Shown: positions 1 through 12,539 of the stretch, piece after piece
Position numbering within the stretch: the stretch's first letter is position 1
How the letters are laid out: each line of letters starts with the position of its first letter
Origin: Vairimorpha apis BRL 01
Lineage: Eukaryota > Microsporidia > Nosematidae
Length of the DNA: 52,642 bases
NCBI GenBank assembly: GCA_000447185.1
Contig: KE647332.1
Coordinates: 6,794 to 59,435, forward strand
Reading direction: 5' to 3'
The notes under the pieces: generated by a model
What the model was told of the DNA's origin: nothing
The model's database searches: none
The model's input: the letters and a program-made list of their open reading frames with translations, nothing else
Position numbers and translations under genes: made by a program

Positions 1-300
1 GATAGTAATAATACTGCACATAATGATACATTAATAAACATTCAGTCAGAAAATAATAATATACAAGAAGAAATTATAGAACAAGATTTAATTAATAATA
101 CAGAAAGGGATCGTAAATCGTATAACAAATTCTTTCGTTGCATTAAAAACAAAATTAAAAGTTGGATTTTTGATGATTTCGAAAGGACAATACTAATTAT
201 AATGATTTTAGGAATTTTTTTATATTATATTTCAACTTTTAATTCCATATACTTCAATTATATTAAAAATAAAGAAGAAAATAAACATCAATTTGTTTAA
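1..300 (+). CDS. C-terminal part of a small single-span membrane protein
   Basis: The reading frame is open from the first base to a TAA at 298-300, so the start lies outside the window; 99 residues are visible. The N-terminal two thirds is rich in Asn, Glu and Ile. A basic, Cys-containing stretch (around residues 43-52) is followed by one hydrophobic segment (about residues 62-82) and a short Lys/Glu-rich tail. This is the same plan as the other small membrane proteins in the first 26 kb: a polar N-terminus, one membrane span near the C-terminus and a short far side. No known domain is recognised. It is the first of nine such loci. Confidence 0.6.
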   Translation, partial: DSNNTAHNDTLINIQSENNNIQEEIIEQDLINNTERDRKSYNKFFRCIKNKIKSWIFDDFERTILIIMILGIFLYYISTFNSIYFNYIKNKEENKHQFV

Positions 301-654
301 CCATGCAAGTGTTTTTAAATTTTATTATTATTTTTTTCAATTTTTTAAATAATAGTGTTCTTAACTTTTTTATAAAAAATAATCAACATTTTTAAATGAT
401 GAATGTATAAATTTTATAAAATTTTCAAAATATATTTAATTATTTATTACTTTTATAATTCAAATTTTTGAAAAATATACATTGTCAATGTATATTAAAA
501 CAATAATTTGATAATTTTTTTAAGAAAATAATAAAATAATTTTTAATGTATAATTTAACCAAGAAAAAATGTAAAATTTATTCAATAAATTATTTTTTTT
601 ATTTATATTATTCTAAAAATATGTAATATAAAAATTGATTTTATTATAAAAAAA
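301..654. other. gene-free A+T-rich spacer
   Basis: Nothing but A/T-rich sequence with stops in all frames is seen between the first gene and the retrotransposon relic. Confidence 0.6.
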
Positions 655-1480
655 AATTTATTTAAGGGTTAATTTCATCATATTGTCGCTTCCATATCAA
701 ACGAGTTTACTTATAAAGTAAGTTTCGTGCCTTTCTGTCTCTACAAATATCAAGTTGCCTTCTCTTCTGTATTTCAACAACACACTCTCTAGAATTTTCT
801 TAAGAGTCACTAATTAGATATATGTTACGATTCGGTCTAAAATTTCTAGCACATTTCTGTATTTTGAGTAGTATTTAGTGACTATACTATCCCATATTGA
901 CACATATAAAAATAACCTTTGTCTTACATATATGTATTAAACATAACTTATAAACAAACAGATTTTACTTTCAAAGTTTTTCTATCTCCATGTGTTGAAG
1001 GTTGTCAATAGATGTAACACCTATTTTAACTATAAGAATCTCTTTAGATTTTTTATATATTATTACAATATCAGTTTTATTATATTTATTTTTGATATAT
1101 GTTTTTATTGTAGTATCAACTTTATTTCTGTAATTTATTAGTCATTATCTGTTGACTGTAAGAGTTCTAAGATTTTACTTTATAGTCAATGTTATATTTC
1201 TTGCATAAAAGCAAGTGCAAATATTTGACAATTTTATTGTAGCAATTCTTATAATCGTGCACTAACATTTTCTCACAACGCGTAGCCATATGATCAACTG
1301 TTCTTTTTGATTGGTTATAATGTTGCCACATGTTGCTAACATTGAAAAATATGTTTCTACTTTGTAAAATAGTAAAAAATTATAAAATATGAAAATAATT
1401 TATAAACTTTATTTTTAAGTTTTAAATGCTTATGTGGTCAAGCTCGAAGCCTAATCTGAAGTAGACGAAGGGGTCGGTGA
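655..1480 (-). mobile_element. decayed copy of the RLE-type non-LTR retrotransposon (3' part)
   Basis: This stretch is richer in G+C than its surroundings and aligns by eye, on the minus strand, with the better copy at 28455-29275. Shared blocks include the 3' end (a TTTATTTA-AGGG-like edge at 650-668), the 'cccat..tgacacat' block near 890-940, the zinc-knuckle block containing GTAGCCATATG near 1282, and the WLKHG-like block near 1440-1465. Frequent stops and indels break every frame. It is a dead copy inserted on the minus strand and truncated upstream. Confidence 0.6.
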
Positions 1481-1489
1481 AAACTCATT

Positions 1490-1745
1490 ATTTTCACAAT
1501 AATTATATTTATTTTAACTCATAACCAGAAGTGTTATTTCCGACTTAAATAGTTTCGGATTAATTAAACCGACAAAAATCCTAAACTTGTAAAGGGGAAG
1601 TAATGTTTTATAAACTATAGCGGTAGAATTATTCTAACCTCGCTTACTATTCAAAAGATTGTCTGTCAAACCTATCACCCGTTATAATTAAAATAACTCC
1701 CATCATTGAGATCAGAATCACTTTTGGTTTGAGATTCTGATGGTC
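1490..1745. other. hairpin-rich segment next to the retrotransposon relic
   Basis: Two adjacent stem-loops are visible. ATCAGAATC (about 1712-1720) pairs with GATTCTGAT (about 1734-1742), followed by GTCAGA/TCTGAC arms at about 1743-1766. A TCCGA...TCGGA pair lies near 1540-1558. The segment is unusually G+C-rich for this window. It may be more 5' sequence of the adjacent retrotransposon relic or a separate structured repeat. Confidence 0.35.
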
Positions 1746-1769
1746 AGAGAAGTCTTGTCTTCTGACACT

Positions 1770-4170
1770 TTATTAAATAAACAAAATTTTATATTTATAT
1801 TTAGAAATAAAGTAATTGTAACTTTTAAAGTTATAATTATGAGTTATATTATTATAAAAGTAAAATTGATCAGAAAAAATTATTTGTTCTATCATATAAA
1901 TGTTGTTTATTTAATTTATTAACTGCAGCTTTAAACCCATTTAGTTTTTGTTAAACTTTCTTCACATTTAAATTATAATCATCTTAAGTTATAGTCAAAA
2001 ATATGTAAATATTCTTTTCTTTCATTTAAATTATCATTTAAAAAATATAAAAAGTACATTTAAAGTTTTTTTAATTTATTAACAAAAAACCTTAAAAAAT
2101 CTATCTATTAAATTAATAATTTAACATTAACATTATCTTATCGTCAAAACAAAAAAAGATTATAAGTAAATAAAATTATTACTTTTATACATTTTATTAA
2201 AAATTTATTTATTTATTTTTTTTAGAAAATTTATGAATACGTAACTAAAAATTGTTTAAATTATTTATTTTAATATTTATTTATTTCAAATTTTTTAATT
2301 ACAAATTTTTTATATTGACTTTATTGTAAATGATTGATTTAATTTTTAATTTATATAAATGACTGTAAAAAAATAAATGAAAATAGGTATTTTTAAAATA
2401 AATTCATTTTAATTAGATTTTTATGATTCTTAAATAAATTTATGACATTAAAGTTGTGTTTTTTAATTTAATTGCTTTATTTTATTAATTTTTCTATGGC
2501 AATATAAAATATTTACCATTAAAATGATATTTATTCTTAAAAATTAAAAATTTATATAAAAAAATAAATAGTGATGAAAAAAGCCAATATTAACTTAAAA
2601 TTTGAAAAATCATTTAAAATATTAATACAAGCATTTTTTATTAATTACAGAAAAATCTCAGCATATTATTAAGATCAAACTTTATATTTTTACTAAAATG
2701 TCAAAAAATGTCAAGATTTTTAAGATTTTTTGTTCAAATATGTGTTTATATTTTTAATTTTAAAAATACTGTTAAAAAATCAAAAACTAATGTAAAAACA
2801 ATATTTACATACAATATTGAAATATAAATTTTTATGTATCTATAGGATTTTGAAACATTTTTTCTAATTGAAAATTTTTTAGTATTAAATATTATAAGAA
2901 AAATCTTACTTTCAGATTTAATAGAATTTAAAGTTTTTTTATTTCGATTTGTTTAAAACATATTTATATAAAAATACACAACCATATTATATCTGCAGAT
3001 ACACATTTTTTACAATGTTATTAATTTTGTTTAAAAAGATATTTTTTTAATACTTTTTATCATTTTATACAATAATAATAGCCTTTCTAATGATTCGTAA
3101 AAGTTAAAATCTCTAAATAAATTATTTTTACTCAAAGAAAACTAATTAATTGTATAAAAACTTATTGCTTCTCAAAAAACATGTATCATGAATTTAAGAA
3201 ATTTTATTTTATATGCTACTTTATATTTATTTACATTTGATTAGAATTTTTTTATATCTAAATCTATAAATCTTAGTGATTTTTGATTTGATTAATTAAT
3301 TTCATTTTATATATCAAAGGTTATTTAAAATAATATGTACAATGCCTTTCATTTATTTAAATATAAAATCGAAAACATTTATTTCTAAAACATTTTTACA
3401 AGAAAATTATTGTTTTTATTATTTTACAAAAATATTCTCCAAAATATATTTAAACAAATTAAATTTATTATAATTTATTTTTTAAATATTTTACATAAAT
3501 ATTTATTAAATAGTATATTATATGATTTTAAAATGTAAATTACATTTTTTATAATATATTTTAATATTTATGAATTTTATATTTTTGGATTCAAATATTT
3601 TATTAAAATTTTAACTTAAATTTACATTTTAAAGAATTTTGAGAAAAAACTTTATATAAATAAAATATCTATATTTTGAAAAATTTATGATGATTAGTAT
3701 CTATTCATAAAGACAAAAAATATTTATAAAATTTTTTATATTAAATTAAACTTTCAATAGAATATTTTTTAATTTGAAAAAAAAACATTTATATTATAAT
3801 AGATTATTAAAAATTAAATAAAAAACATAAATTATGTCCAAGTATAATTAATTAAGATTTTGATTTTATTATATAAGGTAAAAAATTTATTTAGTTTGGT
3901 TTTAATTACATATTTAAAAATAATTTTATTTTTTATTTTTAGTTAAAATTAAACATTAAATCATTTCAATACTAAATACGTTTAAAATTTAAACTTAATT
4001 ATTTTTAACGTTGTTAAGTTTATAAAAAGTATGTGCTAAGTCATTTAATATGATAAAACATTAAATTTTAAAAATATATGTCACATATATTTTAATATAA
4101 AATGTCTAATATCAATCAAAAAATAATTTAAATAAATAATTTAAATATATAATTTTAATTAAATTCATAT
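1770..4170. other. gene-free A+T-rich region
   Basis: About 2.4 kb of almost pure A/T sequence. I find no reading frame with protein-like composition, no start signal followed by an open frame, and no RNA gene. The open stretch at 1740-1922 has only background composition and crosses the hairpin segment. Confidence 0.6.
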
Positions 4171-4180
4171 CCTATTATAT

Positions 4181-4932
4181 ATGCATAATCAAGTAAATAC
4201 AAAAAATAAACAACCTGATAATAATAATTCGGATTCTAATATACATTTAGAAAATGAAAATATATTAGAAATAACTGAAGTTCAACAGGAATTTGTAGAA
4301 GCTTGAAATAAAATAAACCAAGAATTTCTTTTTTTGAGAAATCAAATTAAAAATGAAATTTGGGCGAGTGAATTTGATTTAAAACAAGAAAATATTGAAT
4401 TTGAAGATGATATTGATTTCAATAGGTTTCATTCCAATAATTTTTTAATTAAAAAACAAATCAATTTCAACATGAAATTATACAGCTAGAAACTACAATA
4501 AATCATGACATTTCAGATCAAAGCCAAAGTGAAGAAAGCAATCAAAAAACAAGTCAACCTCAACATGAAATCATACAACTAGAAAATGAAATAAATTATA
4601 TTATTTTAGATCTAGATTATGAAAATGATAAAGAATTACATTGTCTTGAAGAGAAAAATATAAAACCATTAAATGAAATTAATAAAGAAAAAATACAATT
4701 TTTAAAAGAAAATAGCCAAGATTTTACATCACAAAAAAAAGGTAATTTTTCTTTTTATTGGTCAAAATATACTAAACAGTTACGAAGAATAAGCATGCAT
4801 AATTTTATAAAAATTTCAATAATATTTTTGGTCATAATATTAATTCTTTATTTTATTTTCTTGTTCTATTTATTGTTCAATTATGAACTTACTTTAAAAC
4901 GAGAATTTAAACAATTATTTAATATAAATTAA
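4181..4932 (+). pseudogene. single-span membrane protein of the cluster, broken by a TGA and a frameshift
   Basis: A CC-containing start context (4171-4172) precedes an ATG at 4181. The frame is interrupted by an in-frame TGA at 4304-4306 and by a one-base loss in the A run at 4451-4456. Beyond these breaks it continues to a TAA at 4930-4932, giving about 250 residues. The middle is acidic and Gln/Glu-rich. A near-repeat of HEII-QLE occurs twice (around 4470-4500 and 4560-4590). A basic patch then leads to one strong hydrophobic segment (about 4800-4885) and a short tail. The TGA is not explained by a homopolymer, so this is probably a true pseudogene, or TGA replaced TGG by one substitution. 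It belongs to the cluster by architecture only. Confidence 0.55.
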
Positions 4933-6228
4933 TTTAAAAAGTAATTATTTTTATTTCATTAAATAATAAAACCTATAAGTTTTTTTTATTTTTTTTTTTA
5001 TGACATTATATATTTACAAAAGATTTCATTTAATCATTAAAAACAATTTTATTACTTAAATTAATGGTGATACTTGTTATAAAATATACAAAAAGTATTG
5101 CACACAATTATTTTAATAAAACTAACAAAAAACATAATAGAATATAATTTCAATATTGTATAAGTTTATGTTAAAAAAGTATTACGATTATAAAAAATAA
5201 GAATTAATAAATGTTATTATTTTATATTTTAATTTAATGTTTAAAGAAAATATAATTGATATATGTTTGTTAGTAAAAAAGATGTTAATATTTCAACAAT
5301 TTGCTAAAATAATAAGTTTAATAAATGCTTATAATTAGAACCATTTATCAAAAGAGCATAAAATTTTTAACTATTAACTTTTTTTACTATACTTTTAAAT
5401 CAAGAACAATTTTTTTTGTTACAATTCAGAATTAATAATAAAAAACATTACTAAATTCAAAAGAATTTTTATTAAAAATTAGGATTTTTTATATTATTTG
5501 AGAATATAAGAATATCTTTTTTTGTTTATATTTAAAAAAATTTTAAAATAATAGAAAATCGAACTAATTCATTTATCACAAATTTATCAAAGAAAGATTT
5601 TAATATATTGTATTTTAAAATTAAATTTTTAGACAAATTTTTTAAATTATTTGTAAATCTTTCAAATAAAAAATAAAATTAAAAATATAGAGTAAATTAA
5701 AAATTTGAATTTTAAAATAATATTAACAATTAAAAAACAATTTAAGAAACATTTAATTTTATAAAATATATTGAAAATTATCTTTTTTCCTTTTTAATAA
5801 AATATATATACAAATCAAAATGAAAAATAACTAATTATGGAAATAATTATATTTAAAATTAATTAATAGTGTTAAAAATTTATTTGCAGACTAGTTCTTT
5901 ACCTAAACAATAAAAAGTTGTTAATTATAAAAAATATGCAGATGATCATTAAAATTATTTTTAATAAAAAATTAAACTATTTAATTTTAAACTTATTATA
6001 TTAATATAAAAATTTTAATATTTGCTTAATTTTTGAATCAAATTTTAAATATTAAAACTTTTCTTTATTTAATTTATTAAATTAAAACTTAACATAAATT
6101 AGTAATATTAAATTATTAAAAATGTATACTTGTAAAAAATTTAATTAAAATAAACTAATAGATAGTGTGAAATAAATTATTTATGATTTTAATTTTTTTA
6201 AATAAAAATTTTAAGAATAATAAAATAA
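4933..6228. other. gene-free A+T-rich spacer
   Basis: No open frame with protein-like composition, repeat array or RNA gene is seen. Confidence 0.55.
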
Positions 6229-6231
6229 CCC
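6229..6231 (+). promoter_or_regulatory. CCC start-proximal signal
   Basis: CCC lies 4 nt before the ATG at 6236, in a context otherwise lacking C. It is the microsporidian start signal seen before most genes here and supports this short gene being real. Confidence 0.6.
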
Positions 6232-6235
6232 TTAT

Positions 6236-6535
6236 ATGAATACTTATAAAATAACATCTAATAAAGATTTAGAAAATAACGAAATATGCTTAAATATTCA
6301 ACAAGAACTCGAAAATATTGAAAATTTTGTAATTAATCCAGAAAATAGAAAACACTCTTTTGTTCAAAATTTTACATATATATCTAGTAATAAAAGTACT
6401 AAAAAAATTTTTAAAATATGCATATGTTTATTTATGATTGCAATGATACTTTTATCTATTATGTTACTTCATATTTGGTATTCTTCATCCAATTATTTTT
6501 TGAAAACTAACAGTCATATTAAATTATTGTTTTAA
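6236..6535 (+). CDS. small single-span membrane protein (99 aa)
   Basis: This is an intact 99-residue frame with CCC 4 nt before its ATG. Residues 1-50 are polar, with several Asn, Glu and Gln. A Lys-rich patch (residues 53-60) precedes one hydrophobic segment (about 59-81), and a 17-residue tail follows. There is no N-terminal signal peptide, so insertion by the C-terminal span (type II or tail-anchored-like) is likely. It resembles its neighbours in size, start context and layout, but shows only weak residue identity to them. No known family is recognised. Confidence 0.6.
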   Translation: MNTYKITSNKDLENNEICLNIQQELENIENFVINPENRKHSFVQNFTYISSNKSTKKIFKICICLFMIAMILLSIMLLHIWYSSSNYFLKTNSHIKLLF

Positions 6536-8027
6536 TTTTTATATTAAAATTTTATTTTTTATTATTGTTATATATTAAATAAATATTTTTTAGTCATTAA
6601 TTTAATTTTGATATAATTTGTTTTTTTCAATTTGTTAATTTTTTCTAAGTTCTAATACAAAATTATATAATGATTTTTACATTAAAAGAAACATTGTGGT
6701 CTAAAAAATAATCTGCTTAAAATGTAATTAAAAAAAATATCAATACATTTCGTGTTAAATATAAAAATTTAACAATAAGAACGTTTTATAATAAAAAAAC
6801 GTATATTGAAATAATAAGCACAAAAGAATTGTTTAAAAAACCAAATTTTATTAAATTTATAAATATTTTAAATAAATTCAGCTTAATAAGTAAAAAGTAT
6901 TGAAAAAACTATTTAAAGATAAATTTTTAGTGAACAACAAAAAAGAGAAGGCAAAATTTAAAAAAAAACACAAATAAAAAAGTTACTGACAGTAATAAGT
7001 AAAATATATAACTATTTTTAATATACTCTAAAATGAATTATAATTAAAAGCAAACAAACTAATACAATAAACCATATTTAAATTAATATTTCATTTTTTT
7101 TGAAATATATAATTTCCATCAATTTTTAGGAAAAAATTTAAAAGAAAATTAAAAGAATTGCCTTAAATTTACTTATAATATTTTATTATAAAAATAAAAT
7201 AATGATCTTTAATTTAGAATAAAAAATCTTGTATTTTAAAAATTTAAAAAATAATTAAAATATATTAAAACAAAACTTATTAGATTTAATATCATTAATG
7301 TATACTAAACAATTTTTTTAAATTAAATTTTAATTTAAATTAAACCATAAATGTTAAAAATTTTTAAAATTAATAATGAGAAAAAAATTACATTATGTAA
7401 TATATATTATAAACTCTAATAAAATTTTTGCTTGATATAAATAAAATTTAAAATAACAATTTTATTTTAATATTACTTCAATTTTAAAATTTAAATACAA
7501 TCATTAAAGTATTTAAAATTGAATAATATACTTTATTTAAAACAAAGAATATTTTATTTTTTTATCTTACATTAAATATAATTAAAGAAAATTATCACAA
7601 AACAACTAAATCAAACATTAATATTAATTTTTAAATTCTATTTTAATTATTTTAAGTTTTTTTAAAAAAATAAACTTCAAAAACTCGAATGTATTTTAAA
7701 TTAAAATTTTGTGATTTTTTTGATGTAATTTAAGTAGAAGAAATAAATTTGTCAATTTTATTTAATAAAAAATATATTTTATGATAATTTAAAAATTTTG
7801 TTCAATAAAATTTATAACTTTATATTAAAAATTAATTTAGAACATCAAAATTTAAAAGTGATAACATATTTAAAAACAAGTTAAATATATTTAATTTTTT
7901 TTAAATAATAACAAAACACATTTATAATTTAGTTTTAATTATATGTTTGATTAGTTTAAATAAAGAATATATTACAATAAAATTTAAAAGCAATAATATA
8001 AAGAAATTATATAAAATAATTAAATGA
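6536..8027. other. gene-free A+T-rich spacer
   Basis: I see only low-complexity A/T sequence; no supported feature. Confidence 0.55.
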
Positions 8028-8030
8028 CCC
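8028..8030 (+). promoter_or_regulatory. CCC start-proximal signal
   Basis: CCC is 6 nt before the ATG at 8037, matching the other start contexts in the window. Confidence 0.6.
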
Positions 8031-8036
8031 TCTTAC

Positions 8037-8387
8037 ATGAATTACGAGCAATTATATACTGTAAATAATAAATCGGTATATAAAGATACTTGTATAGATA
8101 TAATAAAAGATATTGAAAAATCAACAGATAAAAATCAAAATAATTTAAATGAGATATCAAAAATAATGGAAAATACCTCGGTAAAAAATAATATGTTACC
8201 TATAAAATATAGTAATATTGTGTATAAATGTAAAAAATACAGAAGTCTTATAGTTTTATGTTGTATTATATTTAGTTTTATAATTCTACTTACATTTTAT
8301 GGATTATTTGTTTTTATTTATAATAAGTATTATACAGAATGTGAAACAACGATTAATTTTAATGAACCCATATCATACATGTTGTAG
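8037..8387 (+). CDS. small single-span membrane protein, paralogue of the gene at 16944-17313
   Basis: An intact 116-residue frame. Residues 13-21 hold a VYKDTCIDI motif, residues 50-56 a KNNMLPI motif, and residues 64-69 a Cys/Lys/Arg-rich patch before one hydrophobic segment (about 70-95). The far side contains YYTECET (about 98-104). The minus-strand gene at 16944-17313 has the same motifs in the same order (VYNDTCVDI, KNILP, a Cys-rich patch, one span, FYPEPET), so the two are clear paralogues. The gene at 25975 shares the early PMYED/VYKD motif. Function is unknown; the conserved N-terminal motif and acidic far side are the only handles. Confidence 0.7.
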   Translation: MNYEQLYTVNNKSVYKDTCIDIIKDIEKSTDKNQNNLNEISKIMENTSVKNNMLPIKYSNIVYKCKKYRSLIVLCCIIFSFIILLTFYGLFVFIYNKYYTECETTINFNEPISYML

Positions 8388-8464
8388 ATGTCCTAACATT
8401 TTTATTAAAATGTTTTATTTTTTTGGAATTTATAATTTTTTTAAAATAAGCATATAATAAAACT

Positions 8465-8535
8465 GTGGTGAAACTCGGGGGATAAGTCCGGAACGTAAAT
8501 AGTTCTCTATTATGGACTTACCCCGAACACATGTT
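8465..8535. other. strong stem-loop with 12 base pairs and an inner hairpin
   Basis: CGGGG at 8476-8480 plus TAAGTCC at 8483-8489 pairs fully with GGACTTACCCCG at 8514-8525, with a two-base GA bulge. Inside the loop, GAAC (8491-8494) can pair with GTTC (8502-8505). It lies 75 nt after the stop at 8387 and at the 3' edge of the minus-strand retrotransposon relic. It is the strongest local secondary structure I see in the window. It could be a transcript end, part of the transposon 3' UTR, or an independent RNA. Confidence 0.6.
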
Positions 8536-8539
8536 TAAT

Positions 8540-9050
8540 AGTTTTAGTATATAAAGGGCTTTTATTGTTTTTAAAGTTTGATTTCATTTCCTGCTTGCTA
8601 TTTTTATTTAAAGTATTTTTCTTTTATAGTTTATGTTTCAGATATGAAACATAATGCACCAATAAATATATAGTTGATTTATGACTAATTAATAACAACA
8701 AATAAAAAAATAATGTGGTAAAACTTTACCACACTTACATTACAGATTGTTGAAATGGATAAGTATTTTATAAGCAACTGACGAAAATAAAATCGATTTT
8801 TTATGGTTAATTTTTATTCTACTAAATAGTAAATTATATTATGATTAGATTCTTTTTGATTGCTCTTATAATGTTTACTCCATTTAACTAAAATATGCAT
8901 GTTGTTGTCATTTGGACTAAACATATGGTTGACAAAGGTTTTCTTTTTATAGATAAATGGTGTTGATTGCTTCACATCAACACGTATGTTTCTGATCTCA
9001 AACCTAACCTGAAACAGACAGCTTTATGTCTGCCTACAACAATGCAAAAT
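8540..9050 (-). mobile_element. decayed copy of the RLE-type retrotransposon
   Basis: On the minus strand the zinc-knuckle block is recognisable near 8915-8965 (an ACATATGGTTGAC stretch matching CCATATGGTCTACC in the better copy at about 29107). The WLKHG-like block is recognisable near 8998-9022. The last 80 bases (about 8968-9048) recur, inverted, at 22820-22903. All frames are broken. Confidence 0.5.
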
Positions 9051-9691
9051 TTATTATCTGTTTAAAATTCAGTCTTAATATTTATTAACGTTTTAATTTT
9101 GATAATATTGTAAAATTTTAAATAAAACTTAAATATATTTGTATCTTAAAGATTATTATAACATTAAACATTTTTTAACTTACATTTATAAACAAAAATT
9201 TTTCTCGATTAACCTCTAAGCTATTTGTTTTATATATAAGTTTTGAGTTTCTAAAATTATGATCTTTAAATCATTTTTATTTCTGTTAAAACTTTTTAAT
9301 CATCATTAAATAGAAGATGGTTTTTAACAAATGACATTGTGCTTATTTGTATAATTACTATTAGATTCTTATAACAAATTTCATACATTAAGAAATATAC
9401 ATAGAATAAAAAAATGAGATATACACAAAATTTACTAGTTGTTTTCTCTTTCTATTTTTAATAAATTTTATTTATATTATAATCTTTTGAAATGTGTTTC
9501 TTATAAAATTTATTTATGATTTTTAAAAAAAAATTTTAAACATATAAAAAAAACCAATTTTATTTTAAAATAAAATATTTAAATATTTTAATTTTTATTA
9601 AATATAGATGTAAATTCTTATTAATCTAGAGTATAAAGAAAAATTTTACATTTTAATAAGATTTTATGTTAAAAAAAAATAGCTAAAAAAA

Positions 9692-10030
9692 TTAATCATA
9701 TTTTAATTCACAAGTCATTTTTTTATAAATTGGCTTAACCTCAAATGGTTTTTTAACTCCAAAATCTAAAGGGAAAATAATATTTAATAGTAATGAAATT
9801 AAATATAAACATCCTAAAATTAATGCAATATAAAATAAAATTATTAAACATTTTCTAAGTTTAGAATCACAAATTTTATTATTTAATTTAAAATAATTGA
9901 AAAATGAATTAGTTGTAGTATCATCAATATTTTGTTCTAAATATACTAAATTTTTAGGTGAATTTTTATTATCTGATACTTCGTTGTAATTATAATTGCT
10001 AAATTTTCCCCCATTATTTTTATTGTTCAT
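9692..10030 (-). CDS. small single-span membrane protein, paralogue of the gene at 18337-18663
   Basis: An intact 112-residue frame; CCC (GGG at 10035-10037 on the plus strand) lies 4 nt before the ATG. The first 50 residues are Asn-rich. K-x-RKCLIIL begins the hydrophobic segment (about 60-86), which includes LISLLL and ends at IIFPLD. The short C-terminal side has KKM-x-C near the end. The gene at 18337 shares all of these (KKCLIILLYI, LISLLLDI, CFPLD, KKM-x-C), so they are recent paralogues. The membrane span and its flanks are conserved while the N-terminus has diverged. That suggests the span and C-terminal side carry the conserved role. Confidence 0.7.
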   Translation of the reverse strand: MNNKNNGGKFSNYNYNEVSDNKNSPKNLVYLEQNIDDTTTNSFFNYFKLNNKICDSKLRKCLIILFYIALILGCLYLISLLLNIIFPLDFGVKKPFEVKPIYKKMTCELKYD

Positions 10031-10037
10031 AAAAGGG

Positions 10038-12539
10038 TCTAAATGAGTTTTAAATAGTTTTCAACTGATTAAAATATATTTAAATTAAATTTTGTTTAAT
10101 GTAAATTTATATATAAAACTATAAAATAATTTAACTTTGTATTTTTTTATGAATAAATTAAACTATAAATTTGTTTAAAATTTAAATAGCATCAATTAAT
10201 AATTTTTAAATGGAACCGATTATTATTGTAATTTCATAAGTTTTAAAAAATTTTAATTTATGTCATTTATATTGTTAAATTATTTTTTACTTTTAATTTA
10301 ACATTTCAAAATTTTAAATTATGATTTTTAATGAAATATTTAAAATTTAATAAATTTTTTTTGTCGGAAAATTGGTATTGTAAAATTATAATTTCTTTGT
10401 ACAATATTTATTGCAATCTTTTATGTTATATATGTTTTTAAAAAATAAATTAAATAATAATAAATCTTTGTTATAAAATAAATTTTGAATATTCATTATT
10501 TTATCAATTCAGAAATATTTTTAGAATAATTCAATGGATTTTAATTAATTTATAAAAAATCAAAATTCTTTTTAAGTACATTAAATAAAATCAAAAAAAA
10601 TATATATAAATATGAATCAAATAATCCCATTCAAATTTTACATTTTTAAGTTCTAAATATCCAAAATTAAGATTATTTTATGTATATAATTGAATTTTGC
10701 TGAAATAATATAAAATTTTATAACCATAAATTTTTATTAGAAAACATTTTTACGTCTCAAACTTATAATATTTTTTAAAATATAAATTATGTTTAAAATT
10801 TTTTATTTGTAAATTAAAAAAATTAATTTAATATGACAACTATATATATTGATTTAAATAATATGAATAAATCATAATGATAAAATATGCATATTTATTT
10901 AGATTAAATTTAGTTTTTAAATTTAAAAAACATAGTATTTCAATATCAAATTATTTTAATAAGTTTAAGTAATAAAAGTAACAAGAAAAATAAAATAAGG
11001 GTAAATTTTTATTTTATAATGTATTTATTATCTAAAAAAAATTATTTATGGTTAATTTGATAAATAAAAATATTTTTTAATATACATTTATCACAAGCAA
11101 TAAACAATATAATTTAATGTAAAATAACCACATAAAAAATTGTATTAATGTAAATTTAATAAAAAAAGAGAATATAGAAGATATTATATTAAATTATAAT
11201 GATTTTTATATATTAATTATTTTTTTATGACGTTTTTTATAAATTATAATATAAAAAATTGTTTAAAATCATTTACTTTTATATACAATTAAATGCAAAA
11301 ATAGTTGCAGGAAAATTTTTTTATATTACTGTTAAAATATTCTATAACTATAATTATAATTTTTTAAAATAGTAGAAACATAAGATATTGTTATTTATTA
11401 TCTTTCTATTTTTCCTTGTGACAAATTAAATGGTAAATAAAAGAACAAATGTTTTTTCTTATTTTAAAATAATTAAGTTTTCTGTAAATAAAAAATTTAT
11501 TATTTATCACATTTAAATTTTTTTAACAAAAAAAAGAATGAATTGGTAATTTCTTTTTAAAATAATTAGTTAGTCTAAATAAAAATAGATCTATAATTAT
11601 AGATATAGATCATAAATTTGTTATTTTAAAATAATCTATATACATTAAAAATAATATAGCTTTTAATAGAAATTGATTTTGCTAGTCAAAAAAAAATTTA
11701 TTTATTGAATAAAATTTAATAATCACTAAAATAAAAATTTAAACTTTTAAAAAAACAAAACTAATTAATATGCTGCATATGTTTTTATTATATATTAAAT
11801 ATTCAATATTTGTATAGAAATTTTTATCTTATGAATTTAAGTCTATAAAAAGAATTTTAGTACTTACAAAGAAAAAAAAACAAAGTTATTAAGAAATAAA
11901 AAGTTATATATTTTGAGCATTATTATACAAAAAAATGTTTAATAAGAATTTAAAATTTTTTTTCTTTTATAAAAACATTTTGACTTAAAATATATACAAA
12001 CAAATTACATATAATTTACATCATTATTTTTCTTAATAAAAAAAACATAAACATAAATATTTTAATTTATTTGTTGTAAGTATTTAAAGACTTTTATTTT
12101 ATTAGTAAATGTACAAAAATTTATTTAAAAAAAACGATTATTTAATTATGTATAATAACTCATATGATAAAAAATTAATTATGTTTATAACTTATAAACG
12201 TGACAATATTTTTTATCATTTAAAATATAATATATACAATTTTTTTTAATTATTTATTTATATATGTATTTTGAAAAACATTTAAATTCTAAAAAAAAAA
12301 TCTTTTTACACAAACTACATTTAATAATTTTTTAAAAATTTGTTTTATAAGTTTAATTTTACAATATTATTAGAATCGATAATATGTTCACAATAAAAAT
12401 ATTATAAAACTAAATTAATTACTTTAAATAAAGTTATTAAATGTCGAAGATTTTTTACATTATAAAAATTTTAAATCAACGCATTTATGATTAATAAATA
12501 TTGAAATTTTAAAAATACTCTTAAAGATAAAATAAATTT
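10038..12539. other. gene-free A+T-rich region
   Basis: About 2.5 kb with no supported gene, RNA or repeat. Confidence 0.55.

Noticed and set aside
1740..1922. 60-residue open frame
   Set aside because: Composition is that of A/T background and it starts inside a hairpin segment; no start signal.
4304..4306. TGA read as tryptophan (also at 22389-22391)
   Set aside because: Intact genes such as the E2 use TGG for Trp and contain no internal TGA; the two TGA cases are in a pseudogene and a transposon fragment.
8465..8535. Twister or HDV-like ribozyme at the strong stem-loop
   Set aside because: The conserved cores and nested pairings are not present; only a simple bulged stem can be shown.
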